A stretch of DNA of 64,000 nt from Paenibacillus sp. XY044 (GTDB lineage Bacteria > Bacillota > Bacilli > Paenibacillales > Paenibacillaceae). The notes under the pieces were generated by a model, which worked only from the letters and a program-made list of their open reading frames with translations, was not told the origin of the DNA and made no database searches. Position numbers and translations under genes: made by a program. The stretch lies in assembly GCF_002257645.1 (NCBI RefSeq), contig NZ_NQMO01000002.1:806001-870000 (forward strand). Reading direction: 5' to 3'. This document shows, in pieces, positions 26,021-35,863 of this stretch; within the stretch, counting starts at the first letter, position 1, and each line of letters starts with the position of its first letter.

Positions 26021-26053
26021 AAAAATAACTGCATAAGTGCAGTTATTTTTTTT
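26021..26053 (+). terminator. Rho-independent terminator after modB
   Basis: An 11-bp stem AAATAACTGCA with TGCAGTTATTT, a 4-nt loop and eight T's. The A-run on the 5' side makes it usable in both directions. Confidence 0.85.
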
Positions 26054-26299
26054 GCGTTGATGGAGTTTGGCTGACGCGGGGGGGATGTACTTTTGCACTT
26101 ATTTACTGGATTGATGCAACTTAACGACAAGTACCATAGTTGGTCGCCAGAACTTCTTGTGGTTGAGGTGAATATGTGCGTAATGCACATGGTTGCGTCA
26201 AGAACATCAAGAATCAGAACCAAGCCTGCTCCAAAATATTGAATGATTCGGGCAAGTCTGCTGTACGAGGCATTGGGGTAGGAGCCAGGGACTACAGCT

Positions 26300-26377
26300 G
26301 ATCACTACCACAGATCACTACCACTGTTCCCTACCATCATCTCCTACCAACGTTCCCTACCGTCGTTCGCTACCACC
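26300..26377 (+). repeat. Six degenerate 13-bp tandem repeats with a CTACC core
   Basis: Units such as GATCACTACCACA, GATCACTACCACT, GTTCCCTACCATC and GTTCGCTACCACC follow each other without spacers. CTACC is invariant. A further partial unit may follow to 26390. They lie 135-210 bp upstream of the large surface-protein gene. The remainder of the 25901-26511 gap shows only a short hairpin at 25993-26015. Confidence 0.7.
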
Positions 26378-26511
26378 GACCACACTCGTCGATCCATCAT
26401 GTGCTAAGAAGGAACGATCCCCTCTATTTCCCCACAAAATTAACACTCCGAAAATGTTCCCTTCACACTATGAACATACAATAGGAAGGAATACATAATT
26501 GGAGGATTCGT

Positions 26512-29500
26512 ATGTCATACTTTAGTCTCAAGCATTCTCGGATCAAAAAAGTGATGCTGGCCGCCATGGCGGCACTTATGGTTTATCCGGCCGCATCCGG
26601 CGCGGGCGGAGGAGGCCGGGTCGCCCATGCCGAAGAATCCGGCACGGCGCAAATCGGCTCCAACGCAAATTCGGTGAACGCGCCGAGTACCAATGGGCTA
26701 ACGGGTGATACGGCTAGCAGCCAGGCGCCGACCACGCCTACGGGCGATGCAGCCGACAGCGAGGTGCCGACCACACCGACGGTCGATCCAAATGGCAGCC
26801 AGACGCCGACCACGACAACAGGCGATACAGCCGACAGCCAGGCGCCAACTACGCCTGAGGTCGATACAGACAGCAGCCAAGAGCCTTCTGACGGTGGCTT
26901 GTCGCAAAGCCCGGATGGTGCTGAAGGCACTGCACCTGCTGATGTTTCAACCGGGCAGGAGCAGGCTGAATTAGCCGCAGCAAAGGAAGCGGCGATTGGC
27001 GGCGCGGACAAGCCAGTCGTCATCAGCAAAATATTCGGCGGAGGCAGTCAGAATGAAGACGCGCTCTACAAGTATGATTTTGTCGAGCTGTATAATTCGG
27101 CGGACACCGATGTGAACCTGGAAGGCTGGTCCTTGCAATATGCCGCAAGCTCCGCGAAGACGGACAGCCCTTCCTGGCAGGTGACCCCTCTTCACGGAAC
27201 CATCCCCGCTAAGGGGTACTATTTGATCCAGGAAGCCGGAAAAGCCGAGCTTCAAGGCCCGGATCTGCCGGTGCCGGACGACACGGGAATCATCGACATG
27301 GACAATAAGGACGGCAAGGTTGCTCTGGTGGCCGACACGGCAGAGCTGACGGTCCTGAATCCATCCAGCCCGGCGGTAACCTCGGTGGTGGATTTTGTAG
27401 GCTATGGAGCAGCTCCGAGCTACGAAGGGTCAGGTGCCGCATCGACGCCTTCGGCCCAGAAGACACTCGTACGTAAAGCGGAGGATCCCGTTCTGGGCAC
27501 CGGCGTACCGAGCGTCAACGGAAGCGACGCGGAGCTGTACGGGAACGGCTGGAATACCCATGACAACAAATCCGATTTCGACATTGCGACATTGGGGACG
27601 TTTGCGCCCCATAACGCAGCCGACTTAACTGCACTTTCAGCCCGTGCCGATGCGGACAAGCATATCGTTAGGATGGCTTCCAAGCGGGATATCAGCCGAG
27701 CGGATGCGCAGTTTGCGGTAAACGTGATCACAGGGACGCTGAAGTCTGGAGAGTTGGATTCTGATGACTATGTGATGAGCGGACTGCCTGCCGGCCTGAG
27801 CGTCACCCATGCGGAAGCCGATCCGCAGTCTCATCAAGTGACGTTTACGATCGGCGGTACGGCTCAGGAGGACGTCAACTCGAGCGTGGAACTGAACATC
27901 GTAATCCGCAAAACGGCCGTTACGGGCGGAGCCTATGACGATTCCCGAACCGTGACCGGAATTACGCTGGAGAACCATACGCTTCAAATTACCGGTGATG
28001 TGGTCTCGAATATGCTCAGCATGACAGCGCCTTCGACTGCCGCGGGATCGTTTGCGATCCGCATCAGGTCAGGGGCCGTCCAAGAAGGCCCGCTTCAGGA
28101 CACCGATTACGCTGTTACCGGCCTGCCGGAAGGACTTCAGGTTCAGGCAGCAGGCGATACTGCATCCAATCAGATCGTCTTTACGGTTAGCGGGACAGCT
28201 GTGGAGCCGGTGATCGAGCCCGTGCAGTTGACGGTTGTTCTTAAAGCCTCAGCGGTAACGACGGTAGGGGCGCTTGACTCCGATCCGTTCACTGGCATCG
28301 TGCTGGACCGGTACAAAACACCCGTTCAGGCGGGTGAACAGCGCAGGGCAGAACTAGCAAATCGGATTAAAGAAAGCAATGCGTATTATAACGATCCGGA
28401 AACGAAGGCATATAAGTACGGAACGGACGGGATGGCGGCGTCCGATGCAGCTTTTTACCGCGGAGCCCCCTATTTGATGTATGAGGATTTGGGCAAGGTG
28501 ATCCAGATTCCGGAAGGGTGGAAGAAGCTCCAGAACGTGAAAACCTGGATCGGCGGAGATGCGCACATCGCCAATGTGGGCTTTTATGACGACAAGAACG
28601 GCAGCATCATTTTTGACTTGAACGATTTTGACGGATCTTATATCGCCCCGTTCTACTTGGACCTGCTCCGTATGACTTCGAGCCTGTATCTCACGCGCGA
28701 TTCGGAAAAGCTCGCCCTGTCGGACGACGAGATCCGGAGCATGGCGGCAGATATGCTGGAGGAGTACATGCAGACGCTGCAATCGCTGATCGGCAATGAC
28801 AGCAAAAATACGGCAGCCTCCAAATTGGACATGGACCATGTGAGCGACGGCTTCACGAAAACGATCATGACCAAGCTGGCCAAAAAGACCCAGCTCGATC
28901 TGCTGATCAAATGGACTGTACCTACGGCCGACGGCAAGCATTCTACCGGTGTGCTCAACGTTGCGGGCAAACCCGACAAATACAGGAAAGCAAGCGATTC
29001 CGAGCGATCGGAAGTGGAGCAGAACTGGCAGAAGTACGTCGACACGCTGGAGCCGGATTTCGTGCAGTCCAAGCTGGCAGACAACCCGGATTATTTCAAA
29101 ATCAAGGACGTTGCGGTCCGCATTTACCAGGGACTTGGAAGCATCGGCAGCCAGAGGTATAACGTGCTGATTGAAGGGCCGACGCCAAGCCACGACGATG
29201 ATATTCTCCTGGACGTGAAGCAATCCTTTAAACCGGATATGTTCGAAAATGCCGAAGAGGCTCAGGTTGATCCATACGATGCCTACCCAGGCGGGGATGG
29301 TGCCAAGGTGAAGACGGCCTATGCCAAATTATCGCTCGATTCCGAGCCTTTCTTGGGCTATTTCAACAGCAGCAATAAATTTTTCTTCGTGCACAAAATT
29401 TCTCCTTATAAAGGCGATTATGAGGACGCTTCTGGAGGCACGTTCAAGACGAAAGAAAACCTCGCCGACTATGTCGGCTATACCGCCAAGGCGTATGCCT

Positions 29501-31278
29501 ACGCGCATGCCCGGTCATCCGAATACCCTGACGATACATTCGAAACAAGCGTCATCAGCCAGGTCTATGACGGCGGGAATTGGACGTCGTTTGAAACGAC
29601 GCTGCTGAACCTCGGCGAGGATTACTACAGGCAGGTGGCGTCGGATTATGAACTGATGAAGTCCGATCTGCTCGGCGGGAAATTGATCGATGTCGCCGCA
29701 CTTGGCGAACTGGCGCTGAAAGGCGCTTCCTTGTCGCCTGCTTTTGACGGGGACAAGCTGGATTACACCGCCGTCGTGGACCATAGCGTGGCATCGGTTG
29801 AATTAACGGCTACCGCCCTCGATAGCAAAGCGTCGATCATCATCAATGGAGGGCTTTATTCCGCAGGTGCGCCGAAAACCATCAGCCTTAAGCCTGGCAT
29901 AAACCAGGTCGACGTGATTGTGACGGCCCAGGATGGCCTAACGAGCAAAACGTATACCATTCTGATCCAGCGCCAGGAATCCGGCGGTAGTGATGGCGGT
30001 GGCAATGGAAACGGCAGCAGCGGTGGCGGCACTAGCGGTAGTGGAGGGAACTCCGCCAATGGCGGAAGCTCCGGCTCCAATGGAACCGGCACCAGTACAA
30101 CGCCGACAGCTAGAGATAACACCCTCGTCATCAATGCGGCCCAGTTCCAACAGGCATTATCCGATGCGCAATCGGATTCCGTAAATCAGCAGCTCGAATT
30201 CGACCTGAAAGGTCATGGGGAGCAGGAAGTGCTGCTTCAGCTGCCGTTCGATGGGCTGCGGTCCGCTGTGAAGATGCACCCGAACATGGTTATTGCGTTT
30301 AATACCGATAACGTGAGTTATCGTCTGCCGATGCAGGCTATTGATTTCGAAGGACTTGCCAAAGGATTGAACGGGGGGCAAACCGGTGCGGTCACGTTTA
30401 ATATCCGCATCGAGCCGAACTTGACGTCCGAATGGCAGACAAAGCTGGGAGCGGCCCAATTGGAGCCGGTGACGTCTCCGTTCAAGGTCGAGCTTTTTGC
30501 TGAAGCAAGCGGAAAGCAGGAGGAAATCCACCAGGACGGCTATGCGGCACTAACCCTCCCTTATGAGGCAAACCGTTCCGGAAGCGAACCGCTTGTTGTG
30601 AACATCCATCCGGATGGAACGATTTCAGTTGTACCGGCTGTCTTCAAGGACGGAAAAGCGCTTGTGCACAGCCTGGTGACCGGCACCTATGCAGTAGTCT
30701 ATGCCAAGCCGCTGACTTTTGCAGACCTACCCGGGCACTGGGCGAAAAGTGATATCGAGCTGCTTGCGGGCAAACGGATCGTGCAGGGAATTACAGCTCA
30801 GGCCTTTTCTCCAGACCGGGAGATGTCACGCGCCGAGCTGACGGCGCTGTTCTCCAAAGCTTTCGCGCTGCCGGAAGATCCGGCATCCGCTGGCTTTAGC
30901 GATGTACCGGCAGGAGCCTGGTACTCGGGTGCGGTTCAGGCCGCGTCGAAGGCGGGAATCGTCGCGGGCTTCCCTGGCGGGGACTTCAAGCCATCTGAAG
31001 CGGTCACCCGGGAACAGATGGCCGTGATGATGGCCAAAGCCGCAGAACTTGCCGGTACACCGCTTCAAGCACCGGCTGCGGGCCGGACGGCAAGCGCCGC
31101 ATTCAAGGATGCGGGAAGAGTCAGCGGCTACGCGCGCGCTGCAATAGAGGCGTGTCTCAGCGCCGGAATCATACAGGGTAATCCGGACGGCAGCCTCTCG
31201 CCGCAAGCGCCTGTCACGCGGGCACAGACCGCGGTGATGGTCAAGCGTCTGCTGCAAGTCGTCGGCTTCCTGAACTAA
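26512..31278 (+). CDS. Secreted SLH protein with lamin-tail, DUF2252 and cadherin-like domains
   Basis: A 1588-residue surface protein. A signal peptide (about 1-40, ending VAHAEE) is followed by a Thr/Pro-rich linker with repeated GDTADSQAPTTP-like units (about 60-130). A lamin-tail domain follows (about 166-330; KIFGGG, FVELYNSADTDVNLEGWSLQY), then two similar beta modules (about 370-600). DUF2252 (about 613-1055) has YRGAPYLMYEDLG, GGDAHIANVGF and FDLNDFDGSY. A cadherin-like beta sandwich (about 1069-1156), a Gly/Ser linker, a 200-residue region and three SLH repeats (about 1402-1588) complete it. The SLH repeats anchor it to the cell wall. GD-x-H-x3-N plus D-x-ND-x-D resembles an aminoglycoside-kinase-type catalytic loop, so a secreted kinase-like activity is possible but inferred. 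The ribosome site is GGAGG. Confidence 0.85.
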   Translation: MSYFSLKHSRIKKVMLAAMAALMVYPAASGAGGGGRVAHAEESGTAQIGSNANSVNAPSTNGLTGDTASSQAPTTPTGDAADSEVPTTPTVDPNGSQTPTTTTGDTADSQAPTTPEVDTDSSQEPSDGGLSQSPDGAEGTAPADVSTGQEQAELAAAKEAAIGGADKPVVISKIFGGGSQNEDALYKYDFVELYNSADTDVNLEGWSLQYAASSAKTDSPSWQVTPLHGTIPAKGYYLIQEAGKAELQGPDLPVPDDTGIIDMDNKDGKVALVADTAELTVLNPSSPAVTSVVDFVGYGAAPSYEGSGAASTPSAQKTLVRKAEDPVLGTGVPSVNGSDAELYGNGWNTHDNKSDFDIATLGTFAPHNAADLTALSARADADKHIVRMASKRDISRADAQFAVNVITGTLKSGELDSDDYVMSGLPAGLSVTHAEADPQSHQVTFTIGGTAQEDVNSSVELNIVIRKTAVTGGAYDDSRTVTGITLENHTLQITGDVVSNMLSMTAPSTAAGSFAIRIRSGAVQEGPLQDTDYAVTGLPEGLQVQAAGDTASNQIVFTVSGTAVEPVIEPVQLTVVLKASAVTTVGALDSDPFTGIVLDRYKTPVQAGEQRRAELANRIKESNAYYNDPETKAYKYGTDGMAASDAAFYRGAPYLMYEDLGKVIQIPEGWKKLQNVKTWIGGDAHIANVGFYDDKNGSIIFDLNDFDGSYIAPFYLDLLRMTSSLYLTRDSEKLALSDDEIRSMAADMLEEYMQTLQSLIGNDSKNTAASKLDMDHVSDGFTKTIMTKLAKKTQLDLLIKWTVPTADGKHSTGVLNVAGKPDKYRKASDSERSEVEQNWQKYVDTLEPDFVQSKLADNPDYFKIKDVAVRIYQGLGSIGSQRYNVLIEGPTPSHDDDILLDVKQSFKPDMFENAEEAQVDPYDAYPGGDGAKVKTAYAKLSLDSEPFLGYFNSSNKFFFVHKISPYKGDYEDASGGTFKTKENLADYVGYTAKAYAYAHARSSEYPDDTFETSVISQVYDGGNWTSFETTLLNLGEDYYRQVASDYELMKSDLLGGKLIDVAALGELALKGASLSPAFDGDKLDYTAVVDHSVASVELTATALDSKASIIINGGLYSAGAPKTISLKPGINQVDVIVTAQDGLTSKTYTILIQRQESGGSDGGGNGNGSSGGGTSGSGGNSANGGSSGSNGTGTSTTPTARDNTLVINAAQFQQALSDAQSDSVNQQLEFDLKGHGEQEVLLQLPFDGLRSAVKMHPNMVIAFNTDNVSYRLPMQAIDFEGLAKGLNGGQTGAVTFNIRIEPNLTSEWQTKLGAAQLEPVTSPFKVELFAEASGKQEEIHQDGYAALTLPYEANRSGSEPLVVNIHPDGTISVVPAVFKDGKALVHSLVTGTYAVVYAKPLTFADLPGHWAKSDIELLAGKRIVQGITAQAFSPDREMSRAELTALFSKAFALPEDPASAGFSDVPAGAWYSGAVQAASKAGIVAGFPGGDFKPSEAVTREQMAVMMAKAAELAGTPLQAPAAGRTASAAFKDAGRVSGYARAAIEACLSAGIIQGNPDGSLSPQAPVTRAQTAVMVKRLLQVVGFLN

Positions 31279-31305
31279 GCTTTTACTAACCGGCTTTCTC
31301 GATAC

Positions 31306-31348
31306 AAAAAAGGCTGTCCCCACGCCAAAATGGCGGGGACAGCCTTTT
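31306..31348. terminator. Bidirectional rho-independent terminator
   Basis: A stem AAGGCTGTCCCC with GGGGACAGCCTT, flanked by A's on one side and T's on the other. It serves the SLH gene and the convergent adenine deaminase gene. Confidence 0.85.
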
Positions 31349-31427
31349 GCATATCTAAACGTCAAGGTCATACTCAAGCGGTAAGTGTTATTCCCTCAGT
31401 GGCAAGTGTCATAACCAAATCGGCAGG

Positions 31428-33143
31428 TTATACCTGCTCAATAATCAGCGACACGACTTTACCGGCGTTGACGTCGATCAGCCCGTGATCGGTGATTTTG
31501 AGGTACGGGCTTACCGGCAGCGAATGCGTAGCGATCGACATGATCGGGTTATAGTGCTTGTACCCGAGCTCTTCCATCGCCTCGCGCACCTGCTGGACCG
31601 ACTCGGCAGCCAGATCGAGCGGGTCTTCGGTCAGGATGCCGCCGACCGGCAGATGCATGTTGGCCTTGATCTCGCCGCCCAGGGCGACGCAGAAGCCGCC
31701 CTGCTGTCGGATGACGGTGTTGGCGGCGAGGATCATGTCCGCTACGTTGTGGCCGATCACCAGCAGGTTGTGGTTGTCGTGGGAGTAGGTCGTCGCCACG
31801 GCGCCGCGCTGGATCGTATCCCCTGCGATAAAGCCGAACGCTTTGCGGCGTCCTTTGCCGTAGCGTTCGAACGTGGCGATCATGCCGCAGCCGCTGTCTT
31901 CCCACAGCAGCCGGCCGTCCGCGGCCGTCACGTCCACCTGGCCCTCCTTGGTGAAGGTCGAGCCGTCCTGGATGGTCATGACGCGGCACCGGTAGATGCC
32001 GTCCTCGACGCCGGCAGCCGCTTCAAAATCAGCGGCCGTCAGCTCGTCCAGCTGAACGCTGTGGTAGAAGTGCTCCGGAAACCGGTAACCGCTTGTCTGC
32101 GGCTCATAGGCTTTGGCAGCGGAATACACTTCCGCGCCGTTCTTGTACACCGATTCCAGCTTCAGCTCAGACAAATCCGAGATCATCTGGAAGTCGGCGA
32201 TTTTGCCCGGGGCGATGGAGCCCCGATCGTACATCCGCATGCGGCGGGACGGGGAGAAGGTCGCGGCGTAGATCGCCCGCTCCGGAGACATCCCCATGCC
32301 GATGGCCTTGCGGACGATCTGGTTCAGGTGGCCGCGGGCGCGGAACGAGTCCGCCATGACGTCGTCGGTCACGAAGCAGAAATGCTCGGACACGTCGTGG
32401 CGGATCAGGTAGTCCATCACTTCCGGCGTCATCGATTTCTCCTGGATTTCAATGAACATGCCGGCAGCGATCCGCTCCTCCAGACCTTGCAGCGTCTGAT
32501 GCGTATGGTCCGAGTTGACGCCGGCGTATATGACGCGCTGCAGGTCCAGATCCAGCAGCTTTGGCACGTGGCCTTCGATGACGAGCTCAGGATAATGCGA
32601 GCGGATATGCTCCAGGATGCGGTTCGTTTTGCAGTCCGGATCGGAAATGATGTCGACGTAGTTCATGATCTCGCCGAGGCAGATGACATCGCCCGTGGCC
32701 AGAAGGGCATCCATGTCCTCGATTTCGATGGATCCGCCCGTCGTTTCCATCGAGGTGGATGGGACCGAGCTCGGAATAGCGTAGAACATGTCCACCGGAC
32801 AATTCCGGCTCGCCTTGATCATCTCGAGAACGCCGTCGAGGCCGAACACGTTGGCCATCTCATGCGGTTCGGGCACGATCGTGGTGACGCCGTTACGCAG
32901 GAGACCCGTGGAGAAGGATTCGGGCGTCACCATGGTGCTCTCGATGTGCAGATGGATATCGATGAAGCCGGGAACCATATAGAGTCCTTCTGCGTTAATG
33001 ACCTGCTTGGCCTGGAACGTATCCTCGCCCCTCAGGCCGATATAGAAAAACTTGCCGTCCTTAACGGCGACGTTGTTCGTGGACCACTGCTTAAAGTAAC
33101 TGTTGTATACCTTGGCTTGAAGAAAAAGCAAATCTGCTTGCAT
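31428..33143 (-). CDS. ade: Adenine deaminase
   Basis: A 571-residue metal-dependent amidohydrolase converting adenine to hypoxanthine and ammonia; length matches Bacillus Ade. The metal-binding HxH is in GFIDIHLHIEST. Further family motifs are PEPHEMANVFG, EIMNYVDIIS, IEGHVPKL, SDHTHQTLQG and FVTDDVMAD. The C-terminal domain has SHDNHNLLVIG and CVALGGEIKANMHLPVGGI. It is the last gene of a run that also encodes a nucleoside hydrolase and an ABC importer, so adenosine could be split and the adenine deaminated after uptake. It starts 18 bp after the ATPase gene. Confidence 0.95.
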   Translation of the reverse strand: MQADLLFLQAKVYNSYFKQWSTNNVAVKDGKFFYIGLRGEDTFQAKQVINAEGLYMVPGFIDIHLHIESTMVTPESFSTGLLRNGVTTIVPEPHEMANVFGLDGVLEMIKASRNCPVDMFYAIPSSVPSTSMETTGGSIEIEDMDALLATGDVICLGEIMNYVDIISDPDCKTNRILEHIRSHYPELVIEGHVPKLLDLDLQRVIYAGVNSDHTHQTLQGLEERIAAGMFIEIQEKSMTPEVMDYLIRHDVSEHFCFVTDDVMADSFRARGHLNQIVRKAIGMGMSPERAIYAATFSPSRRMRMYDRGSIAPGKIADFQMISDLSELKLESVYKNGAEVYSAAKAYEPQTSGYRFPEHFYHSVQLDELTAADFEAAAGVEDGIYRCRVMTIQDGSTFTKEGQVDVTAADGRLLWEDSGCGMIATFERYGKGRRKAFGFIAGDTIQRGAVATTYSHDNHNLLVIGHNVADMILAANTVIRQQGGFCVALGGEIKANMHLPVGGILTEDPLDLAAESVQQVREAMEELGYKHYNPIMSIATHSLPVSPYLKITDHGLIDVNAGKVVSLIIEQV

Positions 33144-33161
33144 ACGTTGTTCCCCCTATGG

Positions 33162-34217
33162 TTATTCGACAAGAACGAGCTTCTCCGATGGAAACAACAG
33201 ACGGATTTCTTGCCCGTTCGCATAGGGCTGCTGCATTTCCTGGTTGACGGTAAATTCGCCCAGCGGCGTATCGACGACGTATTGGTAGCTGCGTCCAAGA
33301 TACGTGCTGATTTTGACTTTGCCGGTCAATACGTTGTCGCCGGGATTGATCTCCTGCAGCGTACCGGCAATGAGGTCGTCGGGACGGATGGCGCCCTTCA
33401 TGGTGACGGGCATGCCTTCGGCCTTGGCGGCATGGAAGTGGTAATCCCCCTTGCGCAAGGTGAAGAAGGAGCCTTCGCTGTCCCGCTCGTCAAAGGTGAT
33501 AAAGTTGTTGAAGCCGATGAAGCGGGCGACGAATTCGGATTTCGGATATTGGAAAATGACCGACGGCTGATCCAGCTGCTCGATAATCCCTTTGTTCATG
33601 ACGGCAACCTGGTCCGAAATGGAGAAGCATTCCTCCTGGTCGTGGGACACGTACACGGTCGTAATGCCGAGCTCCTGCTGAATGCGGCGGATTTCCACGC
33701 GCATGTTGACTCTGAGGTTGGCGTCCAGGTTGGAGAGCGGCTCGTCGAACAGCAGCAGGTCCGGCTCGATGACCAGGGCCCGCGCGATTGCGACGCGCTG
33801 CTTCTGGCCGCCGGAGAGCGCCTGAGGGAATCTTTTTTCAAAGCCCCCGAGATTGACGATCTCCAGCATGTTCATGACCCGCTTCTTGATCTCGTCCTCC
33901 TTGACCTTGCGCTGGCGCAGTCCGAAGGCGACGTTGTCAAACACGGACAGGTGCGGGAACAACGCGTAGCTCTGGAAGACGAAGCCGAAATTCCGCTTGT
34001 TGATCGGCACGCGGGTATAGTCCTTGCCGCTGAATTTGAAGGCTCCGTCCGTCGCTTCCAGGAAGCCGGCGATGAGCCGAAGGGTGGTCGTTTTGCCGCA
34101 GCCGCTGGGACCGAGCAGGGATATCAGGTGGCCTTTCTCAATGGAAAGGTTGAAGTCTTTCAGAATATACTGCTGGTCATAGGCGACCGATACGTTTTCA
34201 AGTTGTAGTAATGCCAT
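33162..34217 (-). CDS. ABC transporter ATPase, PotA-like
   Basis: A 351-residue ATPase with Walker A GPSGCGKTTT (about 35), Q-loop FVFQSYALFPHLSV, signature LSGGQKQRVAIARAL, Walker B LLLFDEPLSNLDANLR and switch His in VYVSHDQEE. The C-terminal 110 residues form a TOBE-type regulatory domain. It would energise the two permeases encoded directly upstream. By sequence type it is spermidine/putrescine- or iron-like, but its operon points to purine compounds. Confidence 0.9.
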   Translation of the reverse strand: MALLQLENVSVAYDQQYILKDFNLSIEKGHLISLLGPSGCGKTTTLRLIAGFLEATDGAFKFSGKDYTRVPINKRNFGFVFQSYALFPHLSVFDNVAFGLRQRKVKEDEIKKRVMNMLEIVNLGGFEKRFPQALSGGQKQRVAIARALVIEPDLLLFDEPLSNLDANLRVNMRVEIRRIQQELGITTVYVSHDQEECFSISDQVAVMNKGIIEQLDQPSVIFQYPKSEFVARFIGFNNFITFDERDSEGSFFTLRKGDYHFHAAKAEGMPVTMKGAIRPDDLIAGTLQEINPGDNVLTGKVKISTYLGRSYQYVVDTPLGEFTVNQEMQQPYANGQEIRLLFPSEKLVLVE

Positions 34218-34233
34218 CGTCTCACGCCTTTCG

Positions 34234-35022
34234 TTATTGTTTGGTGAAATAAGTTAGTCCGAGCAGCCTTTCGATGACGAACATGAACACGGCCGTGATC
34301 AGCATGAGCAGGACCGAAATAGCTGCGATCGTCGGGTCAAAATAGTTTTCGACGTAGGTCAGCATTTGGATCGGCAGCGTGCTGACCCCCGGACCGGTCA
34401 TAAACAGCGAGATATCCACGTTATTGAACGATTCGAGGAAAGCGAGCAGCACCGAAGCGATGATGCCGGATTTAATGTTCGGCAGGACGACTTTGAAAAA
34501 AGTTTCGAGCCGGCTGGATCCGAGGCTCAGCGCCGCTTCCTCGACCGCGAAATCGAAGTTCGCGAGGCTGGAGCCGATAACCCGGATAATAAACGGCAGC
34601 ATAATGATCGTATGGCCGATCAAGAGCGACGTATATATCGGAAAATGGAACGTGATGACGACATACTTGAGCAGCGTAAAGCCCAGCACGATTCCCGGTA
34701 TGAGCAGGGGGGACAGGAACACCGCATTCAGCGTGTCTTTGCCCCGGAACGTTACCCGGTTCAGCGCATAGGCGGCTGGAACGCCGAGCAGAATCGCAAT
34801 CACGTTGCCGAGCAGCGAGACGATAATTGACGTTTTGAAGGTCGACATGAACATCTCCACGTCAAAAATATTGTGGTACCATTTCAGCGAAAAACCGGTC
34901 GGCGGAAATTTCAGCACCGTTCCCGGCTCGAAGGACGTTACCGCGATGATCAGGAGCGGCCCGAGCAGGAACAAGTAAACGATAAAGGAAAAGAGGGCGA
35001 GGCCCGGATTTTTGATCTTCAT
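34234..35022 (-). CDS. ABC transporter permease, PotC-like
   Basis: A 262-residue membrane protein with six hydrophobic segments and the EAA loop VEEAALSLGSSRLETFFKVVLPNI. It is the second permease of the importer; its start is 4 bp after the stop of the first permease gene. Confidence 0.9.
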   Translation of the reverse strand: MKIKNPGLALFSFIVYLFLLGPLLIIAVTSFEPGTVLKFPPTGFSLKWYHNIFDVEMFMSTFKTSIIVSLLGNVIAILLGVPAAYALNRVTFRGKDTLNAVFLSPLLIPGIVLGFTLLKYVVITFHFPIYTSLLIGHTIIMLPFIIRVIGSSLANFDFAVEEAALSLGSSRLETFFKVVLPNIKSGIIASVLLAFLESFNNVDISLFMTGPGVSTLPIQMLTYVENYFDPTIAAISVLLMLITAVFMFVIERLLGLTYFTKQ

Positions 35023-35026
35023 AGTT

Positions 35027-35848
35027 CTACCCCTTCGGATTGAATTTGGCCGCTGCTTTATTCATCAGCCCGATGACGATGAACGTAATGATCATCATGA
35101 TGGTGGCAATGGCCGAAGCCGCCTGCCAGTCATTCAGCGTAATGGCGTTCTGGTACAGGAAGGTCGCGACGACGCGCTTTTTCCCGCCCAGCAGGGCAGG
35201 TGTGGTGTAAGCGGTCAGGCTGCCTACAAACACGAGAATGCTGCCGACGATCAGCCCCGGTATACTGAGCGGAATGACGATTTTGCGGAAGGCCGTCAGC
35301 TTGGACGCCCCAAGGCTCTGCGCCGCCCGGACCAGATCATGGTCGATGGACTCCAGCACTCCGACCAGCGTAATCAGAATCAAAGGGAGGAACAGATGGA
35401 CCAGACCGATAATCATGGCGGTCGGCGTATATAGAATGCTGAGCGGATCGTGAATGATGCCCAGCTTGATCAGCACGTTGTTGACCAGACCGTTTTTCCC
35501 GAGGATGATCATCCAGCTGAAGGATCGGACGACCGAGCTCGTGAGCAGCGGGAAAATCGCCAGCGCCAGCAAAATGCCCTTTTTGCGCGGAGGCATCATG
35601 GACAAATAGTAGGCGACCGGGAACCCGATCAGGATGCACAGCAAGGTGGTCGCGACGCTGACGAGCAGGGTCGTTCCCAAAATATCAAGGAAATACGAGT
35701 CCTTGAAAAATTGCCAGTAGGTGCCGAACGTGAAGCTCCCGTCCTTGAACAGCGTCGAGCCGACCGTGAGGATCAGCGGGACGATCATGAACAAGGTCAG
35801 AAACAGCAACCCGGGTGCGAGCAGCAGGTACAAGTATCGCTTTTTCAT
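35027..35848 (-). CDS. ABC transporter permease, PotB-like
   Basis: A 273-residue membrane protein. The N-terminal helix is LYLLLAPGLLFLTLFMIVPLIL and the EAA loop is LVRAAQSLGASKLTAFRKIVIPL. It pairs with the PotC-like permease to form the channel. It lies 15 bp after the nucleoside hydrolase gene. Confidence 0.9.
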   Translation of the reverse strand: MKKRYLYLLLAPGLLFLTLFMIVPLILTVGSTLFKDGSFTFGTYWQFFKDSYFLDILGTTLLVSVATTLLCILIGFPVAYYLSMMPPRKKGILLALAIFPLLTSSVVRSFSWMIILGKNGLVNNVLIKLGIIHDPLSILYTPTAMIIGLVHLFLPLILITLVGVLESIDHDLVRAAQSLGASKLTAFRKIVIPLSIPGLIVGSILVFVGSLTAYTTPALLGGKKRVVATFLYQNAITLNDWQAASAIATIMMIITFIVIGLMNKAAAKFNPKG

Positions 35849-35863
35849 GAATGTAATCTCCTG

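Noticed and set aside
26300..26390. CRISPR array
   Set aside because: Units are only 13 bp, contiguous and degenerate, with no spacers and no cas genes.
26698..26907. Small genes within the repeated N-terminal region of the SLH protein
   Set aside because: Frames arise from the repeated Thr/Pro codons of the large gene and lack start signals.
31485..34208. 907-codon plus-strand open frame
   Set aside because: Lies exactly antisense to the adenine deaminase and ABC ATPase genes, which have complete family motifs. Its translation is Arg/His/Asp-rich and resembles no family, as expected from a high-G+C shadow frame.
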